64,000 nt of DNA from Brachionus manjavacas (lineage: Eukaryota; Rotifera; Eurotatoria; Ploima; Brachionidae): NCBI GenBank assembly GCA_019054805.1, contig JAHQIY010000003.1, forward strand, positions 2,728,001 to 2,792,000. Reading direction: 5' to 3'. The translations under genes were made by a program, and so were the position numbers. Under the pieces are notes generated by a model. That model saw only the letters and a program-made list of their open reading frames with translations, had not been told where the DNA came from and did not search any database. Shown one piece after another: positions 1-10,579 of the stretch. The first letter of the stretch is position 1. The number at the start of each line of letters is the position of its first letter.

Positions 1-45
1 CCGATATATGTATTCCGGATTTTCTTTCTACAACTCGGAAGGGAG

Positions 46-500
46 AAAACTTTCATTTTTACGACTCCGGAAACGATAGTCATGATCGTTTTTTCATGTT
101 TTCGACCATGAGTAATTTAAAAAATTTAGTATTGAAATATTAAATGGACATTTTTTTATTGACAAAAACTGATTTTTTTTAAAATAGTAATCAATTAGTA
201 ATTTCGAACTTGTAAATAAAAATTAGCTTTTCTGACTTAGCTATTTTTAATTAATCAATTAGTAATTTTAGGTTTGGCTATTTTGATTTTAGCTTATTTA
301 ATTTAGCTGTTTTGAATAGTTCTATTTTTATTTTTAGCTAATTTAATTTAGCTATTTTAATTGATGCTATTTTGATCTACTCCCATTTTCCCATCAACAA
401 ATATATGTGCATTCTCTAAACTTTTTAAATTACTCATGGTCGAAAACATGAAAAAACGATCAGGACTATCGTTTCCGGAGACGTAAAAATGAAAGTTTCT
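46..500. mobile_element. Foldback MITE with ~75-bp TIRs
   Basis: Positions about 48-125 and 421-498 are inverted copies of each other with only a few mismatches. Both arms contain TCCGGAAACGATAG and TTTTCGACCATGAGT. The ~295 bp between them is AT-rich with repeated 'tagctattttgat'-like words and no open frame. It is a non-autonomous inverted-repeat element. The superfamily is unknown because no clean target duplication is visible. Confidence 0.75.
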
Positions 501-526
501 AAAATGAAAATTTAGCCATTTTAAAC

Positions 527-718
527 TTAGCTATTTTGATACGGAGCCGCTGTTTTGCTATGCCGAGTTTTTTGTAACACTGCTTTTTTACATTTTGAAC
601 AAAAATTTGTCGCTTTATAATTATCACATAAACGAATTTGACACGATACACGTTTAGTGGATAAATTCTCTTGATTTTCTTGACTCAAGACCCTTTTACG
701 AGCGCTTTGGGTAGTCAG
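527..718 (-). pseudogene. Cys-rich C-terminus, possibly piggyBac-like
   Basis: A short minus-strand frame ends in a region with C-x4-C, a Thr-rich spacer and FCSKCKKAV. This recalls the RING-like Cys-rich C-terminal domain of piggyBac transposases (C-x2-C ... T-x3-C-x2-C). It is cut off at about 718, where the 5' end of the neighbouring LINE begins. The upstream residues of this reading frame come from LINE sequence and are not part of it. The family call is an inference from a few cysteines only. Confidence 0.3.
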
Positions 719-729
719 TGGGTTCAAGT

Positions 730-1237
730 TGTAAAACAAGGGACAAAAAATGCAAAAAAACCAGCCGACCAGATAGCTGTAGCAAATGCAACCATCAGCG
801 AAATGAATGAAAGAATCAAAAGAAAAAAAAATGTGATCATTTATGGTGTGCCAGAATCAAAGAAAGAGATTCTAACAGACAGGAGGGCAGAAGATGAAGA
901 AAAAATCAAACAAATTTTGACCACTATTGGAAAAGGTGATGTCAAGCCAGCGTATTCAAGACGCTTGAGATCGATAGACCAAAGTAAACCAGGCCCAATT
1001 CTAGTAGAACTCAAAGAAGAAGCATACAGAAATCCACGACTCCTAGCGGCCAAAAAGTTGCGAGATTCAAATAATTTCAAATCTATTTATCTTAGTCAAG
1101 ATTTGACCGAAACCGAAAGAGCTTTAGACTATGAATTGAGGAAACAAAGAAACGAAGCAAATAAGGGTCTTTCGCAAGACTCGCCCTTTCGATATGGCAT
1201 CCGTGGAAATCAGATCGTCAAATTCAAGAAGCAATAA
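730..1237 (+). CDS. LINE ORF1-like nucleic-acid-binding protein
   Basis: This is an open frame of about 170 residues. It contains the block KKNVIIYGVPES, then a charged stretch and the block LSQDLTETERALDYELRKQR. Such blocks are typical of ORF1-like proteins of invertebrate LINEs, which bind the element RNA. It is Lys/Arg rich and ends 48 bp before the endonuclease frame. Related pieces lie at 20360-21028 (minus), 32098-32430 (minus) and 37652-38566 (plus). The frame is open further upstream to 671, but those residues lie outside the LINE. Function is inferred from similarity only. Confidence 0.7.
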
Positions 1238-1284
1238 TCGTTCATCAATAGCGTCATCACGTGTGGATAATCTCGAATCTTTAA

Positions 1285-2681
1285 AATGTATGTATTTAAA
1301 TGCTACTTCCTTGGACAATAAACTTGATGAATACAGTGTTGTTATTGAAACATAAAGCCCACAAATTGTGGCAGTTAGTGAGACTTGGTTTAAGAGCAAC
1401 TCAAATGCAAACATTAAAGGATACAATTTGTACAGAAAGGACAGAAGTGATGGTCGCAGAGGCGGGGGTGTATGTCTCTACATTGATGAAAATATCGATT
1501 CATTTGAATTAAATGATGCAGGTTTTAATTTAAGTAAAATAGAACAAATTTGGGTAGTTGTTAACTTTAACTGTGAAAATTATTTAGTAGGCTGTCTTTA
1601 TAGGCCAAACGATTTTGTTGATATGAACGATTTTGCTTTAGTCTTCAAACAAGCTAAAGACTATGTGGATGAAAGAGGTTTTAAGGATATTCTAATAATG
1701 GGTGACTTTAACTTTCCATCAATCATCTGGTCAAATGGCTGTGTTTCAGAAATCTTAAACGAAAATAGCATCGAACATAAATTCAGCGAGACTCTAAGCG
1801 ACACTTTTTTATATCAGCATGTAAATGTTCCAACATTTCAAATGTCAAACGAAAAAGCTGTCAACACTTTGGATTTGATTTTCACGACTCAGTCTGGCAG
1901 TGTGTATGCAATCGATACAAAATTTGTGCTTGGTAACATTAATAAAGGACATCTGGTTATCTTTTACAATTTTGTACTCAAAAACAAGGTTAGTAAGGAA
2001 TCATATACTATTGAAAAATTTATTTATAGTAAAGCTGACTTTGAAAAAATTTCTGATTTTATATCAAATATTGATTGGGTGCACTTATTTGAGAATTTAA
2101 ATATTCAGGAAATGTACAATGAGTTTATTTTCTATGTCAGCGAAGCTAGTAATCGATTCATTCCAGTGACGGATGGCTCTAAAAAGAAAAGTCAAAGAAA
2201 AATCTCAAAACCTTGGATAAAAGATGATCTCAAGATCTTAATTAGGAATAAGAAAAATCTTAGATACAGGAACTGTTCATGTAACTGGAAGGATATGAAT
2301 CTTTATAATGATTACAAAAGTACCTGTAAATTAGTTTCTTCGGAAATAAAAAGAGCCAGACTAACTTATGAACAAAATTTAGTAGATAAAGCTAAGAAGA
2401 ATCCAAAATTATTATACAAATATCTAAATGATCAACAAGTAATCAGAGAATCAATCAAAGCATTAAAGAAGTCAAATAATGAATTAACACAAGAACCGAA
2501 AGAGATATCAAATCTACTAAATAAATGTTTTCAAGATGTTTTTGTTATTGAACAAGATGGGGAGCTTCCACCTTTTGTAGCTGAACTAAATGAAAACTGT
2601 TCAGAATATATTGGCATTGAACCAAATGATATTAGTTATGAAGTGGTTTATAAAAAATTTCAAAACCTTAATCAAAATTAA
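1285..2681 (+). pseudogene. LINE ORF2, endonuclease part
   Basis: The frame encodes an apurinic/apyrimidinic-like endonuclease. It starts with a LNATSL motif, continues with AVSETWF, then GGGVCLYI, and has the catalytic LIMGDFNFPSIIW block and TLDLIFT near its end. The linker to the reverse transcriptase follows (residues rich in Lys, KYLNDQQ). An in-frame stop lies near 1353 and another at 2679, after which the same frame continues directly into the reverse transcriptase. It nicks target DNA in target-primed reverse transcription when intact. Confidence 0.85.
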
Positions 2682-2684
2682 TCA

Positions 2685-3290
2685 TGTGGTGTAGACAAGC
2701 TTCATCCGCTATTGCTAAAAAACTGTGCAGACGCCTATACTGTTCCTTTAACTTTAATTTTCAGAAAGTCTTTATCTAATAGTCAGCTTCCAATACAATT
2801 CAGATCAGCAAATATTACTCCTTTGTTTAAAAAAGGTGATAAATCGACGGCCAGCAATTATCGTCCCGTATCTTTAACTTCAATTCCGTGCAAAATAATG
2901 GAAAGCATAATAAGAACCAAAATGGAAGACTATCTTTATAAGAACAATATTATATCTAAAGAACAGCATGGATTTGTCAGGAAAAAGTCATGTACATCTA
3001 ATCTTATGGAAACTCTAGATTTCATCTCAATGAGTCTAGACAAAAGTATTCCTGTTGATGTAAATCTGCTAGATTTTGCGAAAGCATTTGATACTGTTCC
3101 GCACAGACGACTAATAGCTAAATTGAAAGCGTATGGCTTTGATGGTCTGACACTAAAATGGATTGAAGCTTTCTTGAAAAATAGTAGACAACGAGTTGTT
3201 CAAGGTGAAATTTTGTCGGATTGGGTGGAGATTTTTAGCGGTGTACCACAAGGATCAGTGATTGGTCCACTTTTGTTCGTTTTGTAATTC
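2685..3290 (+). pseudogene. LINE ORF2, reverse transcriptase part
   Basis: Reverse transcriptase motifs appear in order: NYRPVSLTSIPCKIMES, EQHGFVRKKSC, LLDFAKAFDTVPHR (catalytic Asp region) and SGVPQGSVIGPLLF. A stop at about 3284 interrupts the frame. The catalytic YADD box follows in the same frame at about 3328-3340 (MYADDTKIFSQ), showing that the stop is a lesion inside the domain. This part synthesises cDNA from the element RNA. Confidence 0.88.
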
Positions 3291-4085
3291 AATGATCTAC
3301 CAAAAGGAATAGAGAATATTGTCAAAATGTATGCAGATGATACAAAAATATTCTCGCAAACGGTTTCAGAAATATGCGCAGTGAAACTTTAATCAGATTT
3401 AGATTTAATTTTCAAGTGGACTCAAGATTGGCTTCTTCTCTTCAACACATCAAAATGTGTGGTTATGCATTACGGTCATAAAAACAAAGAATTCACTTAT
3501 TCTATTAATGGTAAACAGTTATTAACGTCTGAAACCGAAAGAGATCTTGGAGTTATCTTCAATACAAATCTCAAATGGAAAAATCAAGTGATAGAGTGAT
3601 ACAAACAAAGCAAATCAAATGTTGGGTCGCATCAGGAAATCATTCGCTCGTTTTGATTGTAAGTTATTTAGATCATTGTATTTAACTTTTGTTCGTCCTC
3701 TTTTGGAATTTGCTGTGCCTGTATGGTCTCCATTTCTTAAGTCGGATTGTGAGAATCTTGAGAGGATTCAACGCAGAGCTACGAAATTTGTTTCTTCAAT
3801 TAGAAACAAACCGTATGAAAGCAGATTGAAGGCTTTAAACATTCCAAATCTGGTGGAAAGAAGAAAAAGAGGTGATCTAATTCAATTATACAAGTTCATG
3901 CATGGAATAGAATTGGTTGAAAAAAGCAACAATTTTAATGTCACCAAAATCCAAGGAAGAGGTCACTGCTTCAAATATCACAAAGAAATTTCGAGGCTCC
4001 AACATAGAGATAACTTTTTTTCAACAGAACCGCTAACATATGGAACTCACTGCCAAATCAATTAGTTGAAGCCCCTAATGTTAAC
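3291..4085 (+). pseudogene. LINE ORF2, YADD box and C-terminal region
   Basis: After the YADD box, the thumb and C-terminal parts typical of CR1-like elements follow: ERDLGVIF, then FVRPLLEFAVPVWSP, LERIQRRATKF and RRKRGDLIQLYKF. The frame has a stop near 3390 and shifts near 3600. The C-terminal 148 residues are open at 3619-4065. The 3' untranslated part (4066-4205) has a short hairpin-rich end followed by (TAC)n. The same C-terminal block recurs at 12948, 21747 and 54640 in related families. Confidence 0.82.
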
Positions 4086-4359
4086 AGCTTTAAAGCAGGC
4101 ATTGATTGCTGGATGAGCAGCAATCAATCACATCAGCTGTCATAGTGTGCCTTATCAGCACACTCGCTGGCTAGCCAGCTACAGTCAAAACTACTACTAC
4201 TACTACTACCTTGATAAATTGCATTTATTCACATTTTTGTATAGAATCAAGCTATTGATGCAAGCTAGATTAATGATATTATAAAAAACTTGTATTGGCC
4301 AGCGTCTTGTTGGAGCCTTTACCGAATAAAACTTAGCCATTTGATCAATAAGATCAACT

Positions 4360-4810
4360 CCAACTTTTTTGAATTGTAGTCATGGACAACATTTTTTTTT
4401 TTGAGTCAAAAGTAGTCTTCTGGTTCTACATAGACTGTGTCGTGAAACGAACTGATCAATGAAACATTTTTTTCATGCTTGCCTTGGTAAATATTAAGTA
4501 AAACATCAAATTTGTTTTTTTCTTCAAAAGATCGACTAAAAAACAAAATTTTATCCCAAATTTGTCGGGTTTCCTTGCAATAAATTGTATAAATGGAACG
4601 GAGAAATTTTCCATTTTTTTAAACCTAAGTATGAAAGAGTAAACAAAGCTTGATGTACTTTTTTAAATGACTTATAAAGCTTGATGTACTACTGACTGCA
4701 ACATTGTGGAAATTAAAATCATTTGGGATATCAACTCCTAAATATTTAATTCTTTTTACTTTTGTCTTTAAGGGGTTAGGGGTCGAAAACGCATTTGGGA
4801 AAAGCATCAA
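4360..4810 (-). pseudogene. Possible non-LTR RT C-terminal remnant
   Basis: Read on the minus strand, a short frame from 4810 contains KVKRIKYLGVDI, a motif like the post-catalytic YLG block of non-LTR reverse transcriptases. Broken frames downstream keep a protein-like composition to about 4360. There is no catalytic box. A LINE origin is likely, but the family cannot be named. Confidence 0.4.
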
Positions 4811-6051
4811 AATTAATTAAATTTAAATTAATTCGAATGATGAATAACATATTAAAAATCTAACACTGCTGAGAATCCTTTACTTGCTTTAGCTAGATTT
4901 TAAGATTTGTTTTTATTCAAAAAATTTCTAAAAATTCTGATAATGACCAAAAATCATTGAAAAATTAAATATCCAGTAAAAAAAATATTTTTTTACTTTT
5001 TAAAGTAAAATTTCATAAATGATTTCAAATATGATCAAAGTATTTTAGATTTTTTATTAGTTTTTATAAAGCCGGATGGTTTGTATATTGCTGATTTGTT
5101 GTGAGGAAATAGTCTAACTGCTTACGTGCTAAAATTATTCTAAAAAGCATTAAATCCAAATATTTGTTTATAATTATTCAATACATTATTTATTTATTTG
5201 AAAAATTACGCTAGATTCGGCGAAGTTAAATTTTAAAGTAAAAAATTTTAAAGATTCAAAAAAAAATTTAATAGAAATTAAGAAAATTTTTTGTTCATTT
5301 TTTAGAATTCAAGATGACATGCTTAAAAAAAATCTTTGATAATTTCTATTCATACAATTATAAATAATTTAATTTTCAACTTATTATGTTTGATTTTTTC
5401 GAAAATTTTTTTTTCAATGTTGTTTTTTTTGAAGGCTTTCTAAACAGTATTTTATAGATTCACAAAATCTTTATTTACTGTTTTTCCTATTCTCAAACTT
5501 GATTTCTCTAAATTTCTCGTCTTTATTTAAAAACTCTCACGATCCTTACAAATTTCTTATTTCTTTAATGAATTTATTGTGTATATTAATTTTGTTTTCA
5601 TTGTTTTTGAGTTGCTTAAATTTAAATTCATTTTCAAGGAGTCTCTTAAAAAAATCAGTTTAGATTTGCTTATTTTTGAGTTAACTGGTTTTTAGTTGAG
5701 TGCATGGTTGGTCGAATTTGATCTTTTCCCAAGCATCTTCTTTATCATTAAGCCTTCCATTTTCTGGATATTTTTTCTCACATTTTTACTGTTATTATAT
5801 TTTTAACAATTATTTAAACTTTAATGACCTTACGTAAGCTTTAAACAAGTGAACTTTCAGTAGGTTTTGTTGCTTACTTTTTACACCAACGGCACCGCAA
5901 AAAATGCGTATTTTTAAGATTTTTTGATTCTATTTTTAAAAAACTTCTATAATTAAGTCCTTAAAAGAAGCTTTTTTTAAAATTAATATAATAAATCTGA
6001 TCTGAATGTGAAAATTTACCGTATCAAAACCATTAAGGCTCTAAACATGTT
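4811..6051. other. Intergenic, no gene seen
   Basis: AT-rich sequence with homopolymer runs and no frame over 60 codons. No inverted repeat or motif was recognised. Confidence 0.6.
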
Positions 6052-6160
6052 CAATCATTTTTTGGCAATGTGAAATTTTAGTACAAAAAGTAAATAAATT
6101 ATATTTTTTTTCTAATTGTGCAAAAATAGTTCTGTAAACAGTACAATTTGGTACAAATTT

Positions 6161-6275
6161 GTACAATCGAATACCAAGCTCAGCAAAAACTCTGCATGTT
6201 TCTGTATACCATCAAAAAATATTTAATTTGCATTAAATTGCAGAGTTTTTGCAGAGCTTGGTATTCGATTGTACT
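6161..6275. mobile_element. Small palindromic MITE
   Basis: Inverted arms of 36 bp (6161-6196 and 6240-6275) begin GTACAATCGAATACCAAGCT and differ at about one position. The loop is 43 bp. It sits directly inside the left arm of the larger inverted-repeat composite, so it probably inserted later. Confidence 0.7.
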
Positions 6276-6466
6276 TTTTTTTCTTTTCCAATGTGTTCAG
6301 AACAGACATTTGTCTTTTATGCGAACATGGTGAACACACTCATTTATTAAAAATAAAAAATTAAATACATTTTTAATATAAATCAAACTGTTTTAATTTA
6401 TAAATTTAAATAAATAGTACAAAAAAGAATAAGAAGAAAAAAAGGAGAGAGAAAGGTGATTTGACA

Positions 6467-7096
6467 TTATTTTAGGTTATTATTTTTTTTGTATTTCATA
6501 TAATTAAGAAAATTATAGATGCAATCTATGTCAAATTTGGGAAACATTTTAATAAACTCAATAAAGTGTAGATTTACATTATTAATTTTTCTTTGTCTAA
6601 AAAGAGATAAATTTAAATCTAGATCTTTCAGTGTAAAAGAGTTGATAAATTTAGAAAAAAAGAAGGAAAATGTTAATTCACCAAAAGAATTGAACCCTAG
6701 ACTTCCTGGAGTATAAAATTTATTGCTGTTTCTTAAATTATATGGTTTGTTAAGTGATTTGTTCACAATAAGTTGAGTTTTAAGTGGAAGAGGCAATTCT
6801 GGGTTCTTAAAAATCTTATAAGAAAAACAGCAAAGCTTAATGACCAGCCTATGTTGAAATCCGTAAAGACCTAGAATTTCAAGATTATTATTTATTGTAT
6901 TGAAATCATTAGGATACTTGACTTGGGCTTTGAAGTGAATCAATTTGAAAAGTGAAATATAATATGAATTGGATAGAGATTGAATAGCTGGTTTGGAGAA
7001 ATAGATGGTAAGTGATAAACAATAATCAAAGTGGGACAAGATGAACGTTTTAAATTTGTACCAAATTGTACTGTTTACAGAACTATTTTTGCACAA
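6467..7096 (-). pseudogene. LINE reverse-transcriptase C-terminal fragment
   Basis: A 209-residue open frame contains FKTFILSHFDYCLSLTIYF, the conserved HFDYC block that follows the reverse transcriptase core in jockey/CR1-like LINEs. Further on, PYNLRNSNKFYTP resembles their C-terminal tail. No polymerase core is present, so this is a 5'-truncated copy. The first ~20 residues lie in the right inverted arm of the 6052-7160 composite. The intact frame suggests a fairly recent event. Confidence 0.7.
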
Positions 7097-7534
7097 TTAG
7101 AAATAAAATATAATTTATTTACTTTTTGTACTAAAATTTCACATTGCCAAAAAATGATTGTCATAAAAAATTAAACGGGGTCTAAGGTTTAGGAATTTTT
7201 GTATTTTTGTATTAAAATTTCACGTTGGCCATTTTTTTTTATATGACGATTTAATCATTGACATGAAGGCTTAATATTTTACCATTTCAAACAGACAATT
7301 TAATTTTCTAATTCTTAATCTAATATTGAGTATTTTGGTGAAAACTTGAAGCTTGAAAAATTACCAAGATTTTAAAGCCATTGCAAAAAGCCAAAGCCTT
7401 AGCCTCGAACATTATTTTACTAAGCAAAATCGGGTTTTCATAATAATTTTTGTTAATCAAAAAAATTGAAAGTTTTTCTAAAAAATTTATTAAATTCTAA
7501 AAAAATACTAAACTGTGTTAAGACAAAGTTTTGT

Positions 7535-10500
7535 TTAAAGTGAATCAATTAAAAACCAATTTTCCACAACTTTATCCCAATTTCTTCCCAACTCTAAACT
7601 ATCACATACATCTGGATGTTTGAGCTTTAAAAAGCGAGCCCTTTGGCAAAATGAGCGCACATGTTCCACAAACTCAAAGCCATAGGCAGCGTCAGATGAC
7701 TGAATTGTTTTCTCAATGGCTTCATTCAACTGCTCAAAACACATTATTTGAATTCTATCAGTGCTAAAAACTCTCACAACTAAAACCATTATTATCAAGT
7801 GAATCACTAGTTCTTTTATTTCGTCAGCTACTTGCTTGCCCAACGAATTCAGTCCCATAGAGACCAAAAAATTCATCAAAGGCATACAATCTAATTCACA
7901 TTTGTTGATTTTAATTTTAAAGTTTGATATCTCAATTTTGTCAAACGCTGGTAAGTTGGAACATAGCTCAAAAACGTTCACTTTTAAAAACTCGCGCAGA
8001 GTTTTTGTGTCAACAACTTTTATTTTTTTGTTGCTTTTGCTTGAATCTAAATCAGTCTTGTTTGTTACACAAGCTTCTATCGTAATTGATTCTTTTTTTC
8101 CTCTCAAAATTGGGCCCGATTGCTTATTAGAGCTAAATCGAGGCTTAATCGCGTTTAAATTAGTAGAACTTTTTTCTACTATTTGAGTAATTTTATTTTT
8201 AGCTAATTTATCCTTTTCTGTCCCAAGAGGCACAATATTTATTCTAGATGAAGATCCTTCAAAAAAATCAAATCCTACTTCAGCATCTTCTTCTTCTTCG
8301 AATTTTGTATCGCTTTTTTGTGGAAGGGCTGGTGAAAATAATGGCTTAGACTCTGTCTTAGTGAAAAAAAAATTTTCTCTATTGTATTCTTTTTTCTTTT
8401 TCTCCATCATATTTATAGAGCCAAAAGAAAATGACTTTTGATCCTTGCCAATGACCCTTGCCATTTGTTGTATTGGGGCTGCTTTGTTTCCTCTTGTTCC
8501 ACTATTGTATCCTCTCGTCTGAGAACCAAATGAAAATGAATCAGCTGAAGAAGATTCCATTGCCGTCATTTCTAAAGAATCTGCCCTTGCCATTTGTTGT
8601 AATGGGGCTGCTCTGGGTTGTTTCTGAATGACTGAGAAATCTGAACCACCTGATCTGCTTGAAAAGTAACGGAATCCAGGACCTGATTGACATGATGGGG
8701 CACCATAGATACTTTGTTTATCATTTTTATCAGTTTTATTTGTCTCAATTTCTTTAAAGTTCTCCTTTAGATCTACTGAGGCCTGTGAATTTTGCTCAAT
8801 TGAATTTGAAACCGGCACTTTAAGCGACTCTTCATTTTCAAGCTTCAATTCATGACACTCGTCAAAATCATCAGCATCAAAAGCTGCCAATTCATTTTCA
8901 TCGCTCTCATTTGAATGCACATCTGGAATAGAATAGTCCTCAGAGCTTTCTGTGTCGATTGATCTTGAGCTTGATTTTCTCCTTGAATTATTCTTAGCAT
9001 CATCATTCCTAATCTCAATAGGTCCTCCTCTGAGTCTTAGAACCAAATGAACTATTGAATTGTCCGTGATTCCATAGTCATATAACAAGCCTTTGTCTAG
9101 ATGCCTTGCTGATGCTACCAATGTTTGCTGTTCTAGTGGTATTCCCTCTTTATCGTGGATAACAGTTTTCAGATCATCAACTGTTTTAATTTCATTAAGT
9201 TGAACAGAGATGGTTCTACCAGTTAAAGTTTTGACGTAAATTTCCGGTCTAAAATTTCTAAGCTCATTGATGGCCTGGTCGATTTCAGAACTTTTTTGGC
9301 ACAATTCATAGCATTTGATCGCTTTGTCAATCATTGACCGCTTTTTATATTCATTAGCCATGAAGACTTTCATTTTGTGCGAGCTAATCAAGTCCTCGTT
9401 GTGTGAGTAGAAATTGAAAAGTCTGATTTGATCAGTCAAACTAATGTCATCAAGTGGAATGTCTTCTTTTTGTATCAGACTTTCTTGGTAGGCCATGTAG
9501 GGGAGTAAATCAATGGACGCGTCATCTTTTTTCAACAAGTCGTCGACCTCAACTTGCTCGCCCATCGACTCATTTGGCTCCCGGTCTTCAATGGCAATAA
9601 AACTTGTGTAATCACTGATTATACTAAATTTTTGGCTCAATTTAATTATTTTTTCCCTTAACTTTTGTTTGAGCAAATCATTTTGGATTTTGTCATCGGA
9701 GCACAAGATTCCGTGTTGCCAGTCATCTATCAAAGCCTTGGCTGTTAGTTTGTGTATTAGGTCTCCGTTTGTTATCATCAATTCAGGACAAGAGACCACA
9801 GTCTCGAATTCGTAGCCATTTATGGACGCTCTGAGCAATGCTTGTTGACAATTAGGCATGAAACCATAGGCTAGAACTCGACGCCCATTAAACAAACAAT
9901 TGATTTGTTTCGGAGCATAATCGTAATCAAAAGTCTCTTGGTCAAGATTGGTCTGGTCAAAATTTTGCCACTCAATGCGTATGTCACTCAAGGCTGCTGG
10001 CTGCCCAATTTTGTCCATTAGGTCATCGATTTTTTCTCTCCACTTTGACTGATTTTTCTCATCGTAAAAGTCATAATGAGATTTGGTCAAATTGGCTATT
10101 GATTTTAACAAATGATTGTTGTTTGTCAGATTGCCAATGCTGCATGCAAAGATTCTGCCATTGCTGTGTCCAGATAGGTAGGCGATTAGTTCATTGGGCC
10201 TGGTCATGTGACCGTCTGAAATCAGAACATAATTTTTGGACCGGTTTAGTCTGTCTTCTTTTTGAATAAAGTTGAGTAAGTCTGTGTTTCCTTTGCTGGC
10301 AGTTGCTTGCTCCATAATGAACTGGGTTGCTTGTTTCACCGTTTGAGAAGTGTTCGGAAGAGGATAAGGAAATAGATTGTGATAGTCTGTTCCAAAAATT
10401 GTCACATTGAATATGGAGTCTTTGGGCATGTAATTTAGCATCAAAAGAATTAGTTTTTTTGAAAGTCGAATCAAATTATTCTCGCTGAGAGAATTCGAGC

Positions 10501-10579
10501 AGTCAAGGATGAAATTTATCACTGGTTTTTCTTGTTTGGCTAACCGATCATCATTGCCAAATTCAGGATAAAATGAAAC
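7535..10579 (-). CDS. PARP4: PARP4 exon 4: vWA, ubiquitin, MVP-binding region
   Basis: The 3045-bp last exon begins VSFYPEFGND and runs into the vWA domain (NFILDCSNS, then VLISDGHMTRP and FACSIGN). A conserved IRDY/LPYMAYQ-type region follows. Next come a tetratricopeptide-like helix pair (AIKCYELCQKSSEIDQAI), the ubiquitin domain, an acidic Ser-rich linker and two copies of an AAP-x-QQMAR ... SFSFGS motif. The C-terminal vault-interaction region ends LELGRNWDKVVENW, aligning with LELGNDWD in human PARP4. It could be mistaken for a separate vWA-ubiquitin gene, but the acceptor, phase and colinearity tie it to exon 3. Confidence 0.92.
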   Translation of the reverse strand, partial: VSFYPEFGNDDRLAKQEKPVINFILDCSNSLSENNLIRLSKKLILLMLNYMPKDSIFNVTIFGTDYHNLFPYPLPNTSQTVKQATQFIMEQATASKGNTDLLNFIQKEDRLNRSKNYVLISDGHMTRPNELIAYLSGHSNGRIFACSIGNLTNNNHLLKSIANLTKSHYDFYDEKNQSKWREKIDDLMDKIGQPAALSDIRIEWQNFDQTNLDQETFDYDYAPKQINCLFNGRRVLAYGFMPNCQQALLRASINGYEFETVVSCPELMITNGDLIHKLTAKALIDDWQHGILCSDDKIQNDLLKQKLREKIIKLSQKFSIISDYTSFIAIEDREPNESMGEQVEVDDLLKKDDASIDLLPYMAYQESLIQKEDIPLDDISLTDQIRLFNFYSHNEDLISSHKMKVFMANEYKKRSMIDKAIKCYELCQKSSEIDQAINELRNFRPEIYVKTLTGRTISVQLNEIKTVDDLKTVIHDKEGIPLEQQTLVASARHLDKGLLYDYGITDNSIVHLVLRLRGGPIEIRNDDAKNNSRRKSSSRSIDTESSEDYSIPDVHSNESDENELAAFDADDFDECHELKLENEESLKVPVSNSIEQNSQASVDLKENFKEIETNKTDKNDKQSIYGAPSCQSGPGFRYFSSRSGGSDFSVIQKQPRAAPLQQMARADSLEMTAMESSSADSFSFGSQTRGYNSGTRGNKAAPIQQMARVIGKDQKSFSFGSINMMEKKKKEYNRENFFFTKTESKPLFSPALPQKSDTKFEEEEDAEVGFDFFEGSSSRINIVPLGTEKDKLAKNKITQIVEKSSTNLNAIKPRFSSNKQSGPILRGKKESITIEACVTNKTDLDSSKSNKKIKVVDTKTLREFLKVNVFELCSNLPAFDKIEISNFKIKINKCELDCMPLMNFLVSMGLNSLGKQVADEIKELVIHLIIMVLVVRVFSTDRIQIMCFEQLNEAIEKTIQSSDAAYGFEFVEHVRSFCQRARFLKLKHPDVCDSLELGRNWDKVVENWFLIDSL

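Larger units (their letters stand above)
719..4210 (+). mobile_element. Near full-length non-LTR retrotransposon (LINE)
   Basis: This LINE has an ORF1-like gene, an apurinic-type endonuclease, a reverse transcriptase and a C-terminal region, then a 3' end finishing in a (TAC)n microsatellite at about 4187-4205. The order and the microsatellite tail fit the CR1/jockey-type non-LTR group. The 5' boundary near 719 is supported by a second copy on the minus strand at 21028 that starts at the same point, and the 3' end by a near-identical 93-bp copy at 25621-25713. ORF2 is broken by several stops and at least one frameshift, so the copy is not autonomous. Confidence 0.88.
6052..7160. mobile_element. 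Composite flanked by ~108-bp inverted repeats
   Basis: Positions about 6054-6160 and 7052-7158 are near-perfect inverted copies, containing GGCAATGTGAAATTTTAGTA and AGTTCTGTAAACAGTACAAT. Between them lie a 36-bp-arm palindrome (6161-6275), an AT-rich spacer and a minus-strand LINE C-terminal frame (7096-6467) whose 5' end runs into the right arm. This is either a DNA element with a LINE fragment inside, or a LINE copy whose end was inverted during insertion (twin priming). No target duplication was identified. Confidence 0.7.

Noticed and set aside
7535-10522. Separate vWA-ubiquitin gene
   Set aside because: The frame extends upstream to a good acceptor at 10580 and is in phase and colinear with PARP4 exon 3, so it is the last exon of one gene.
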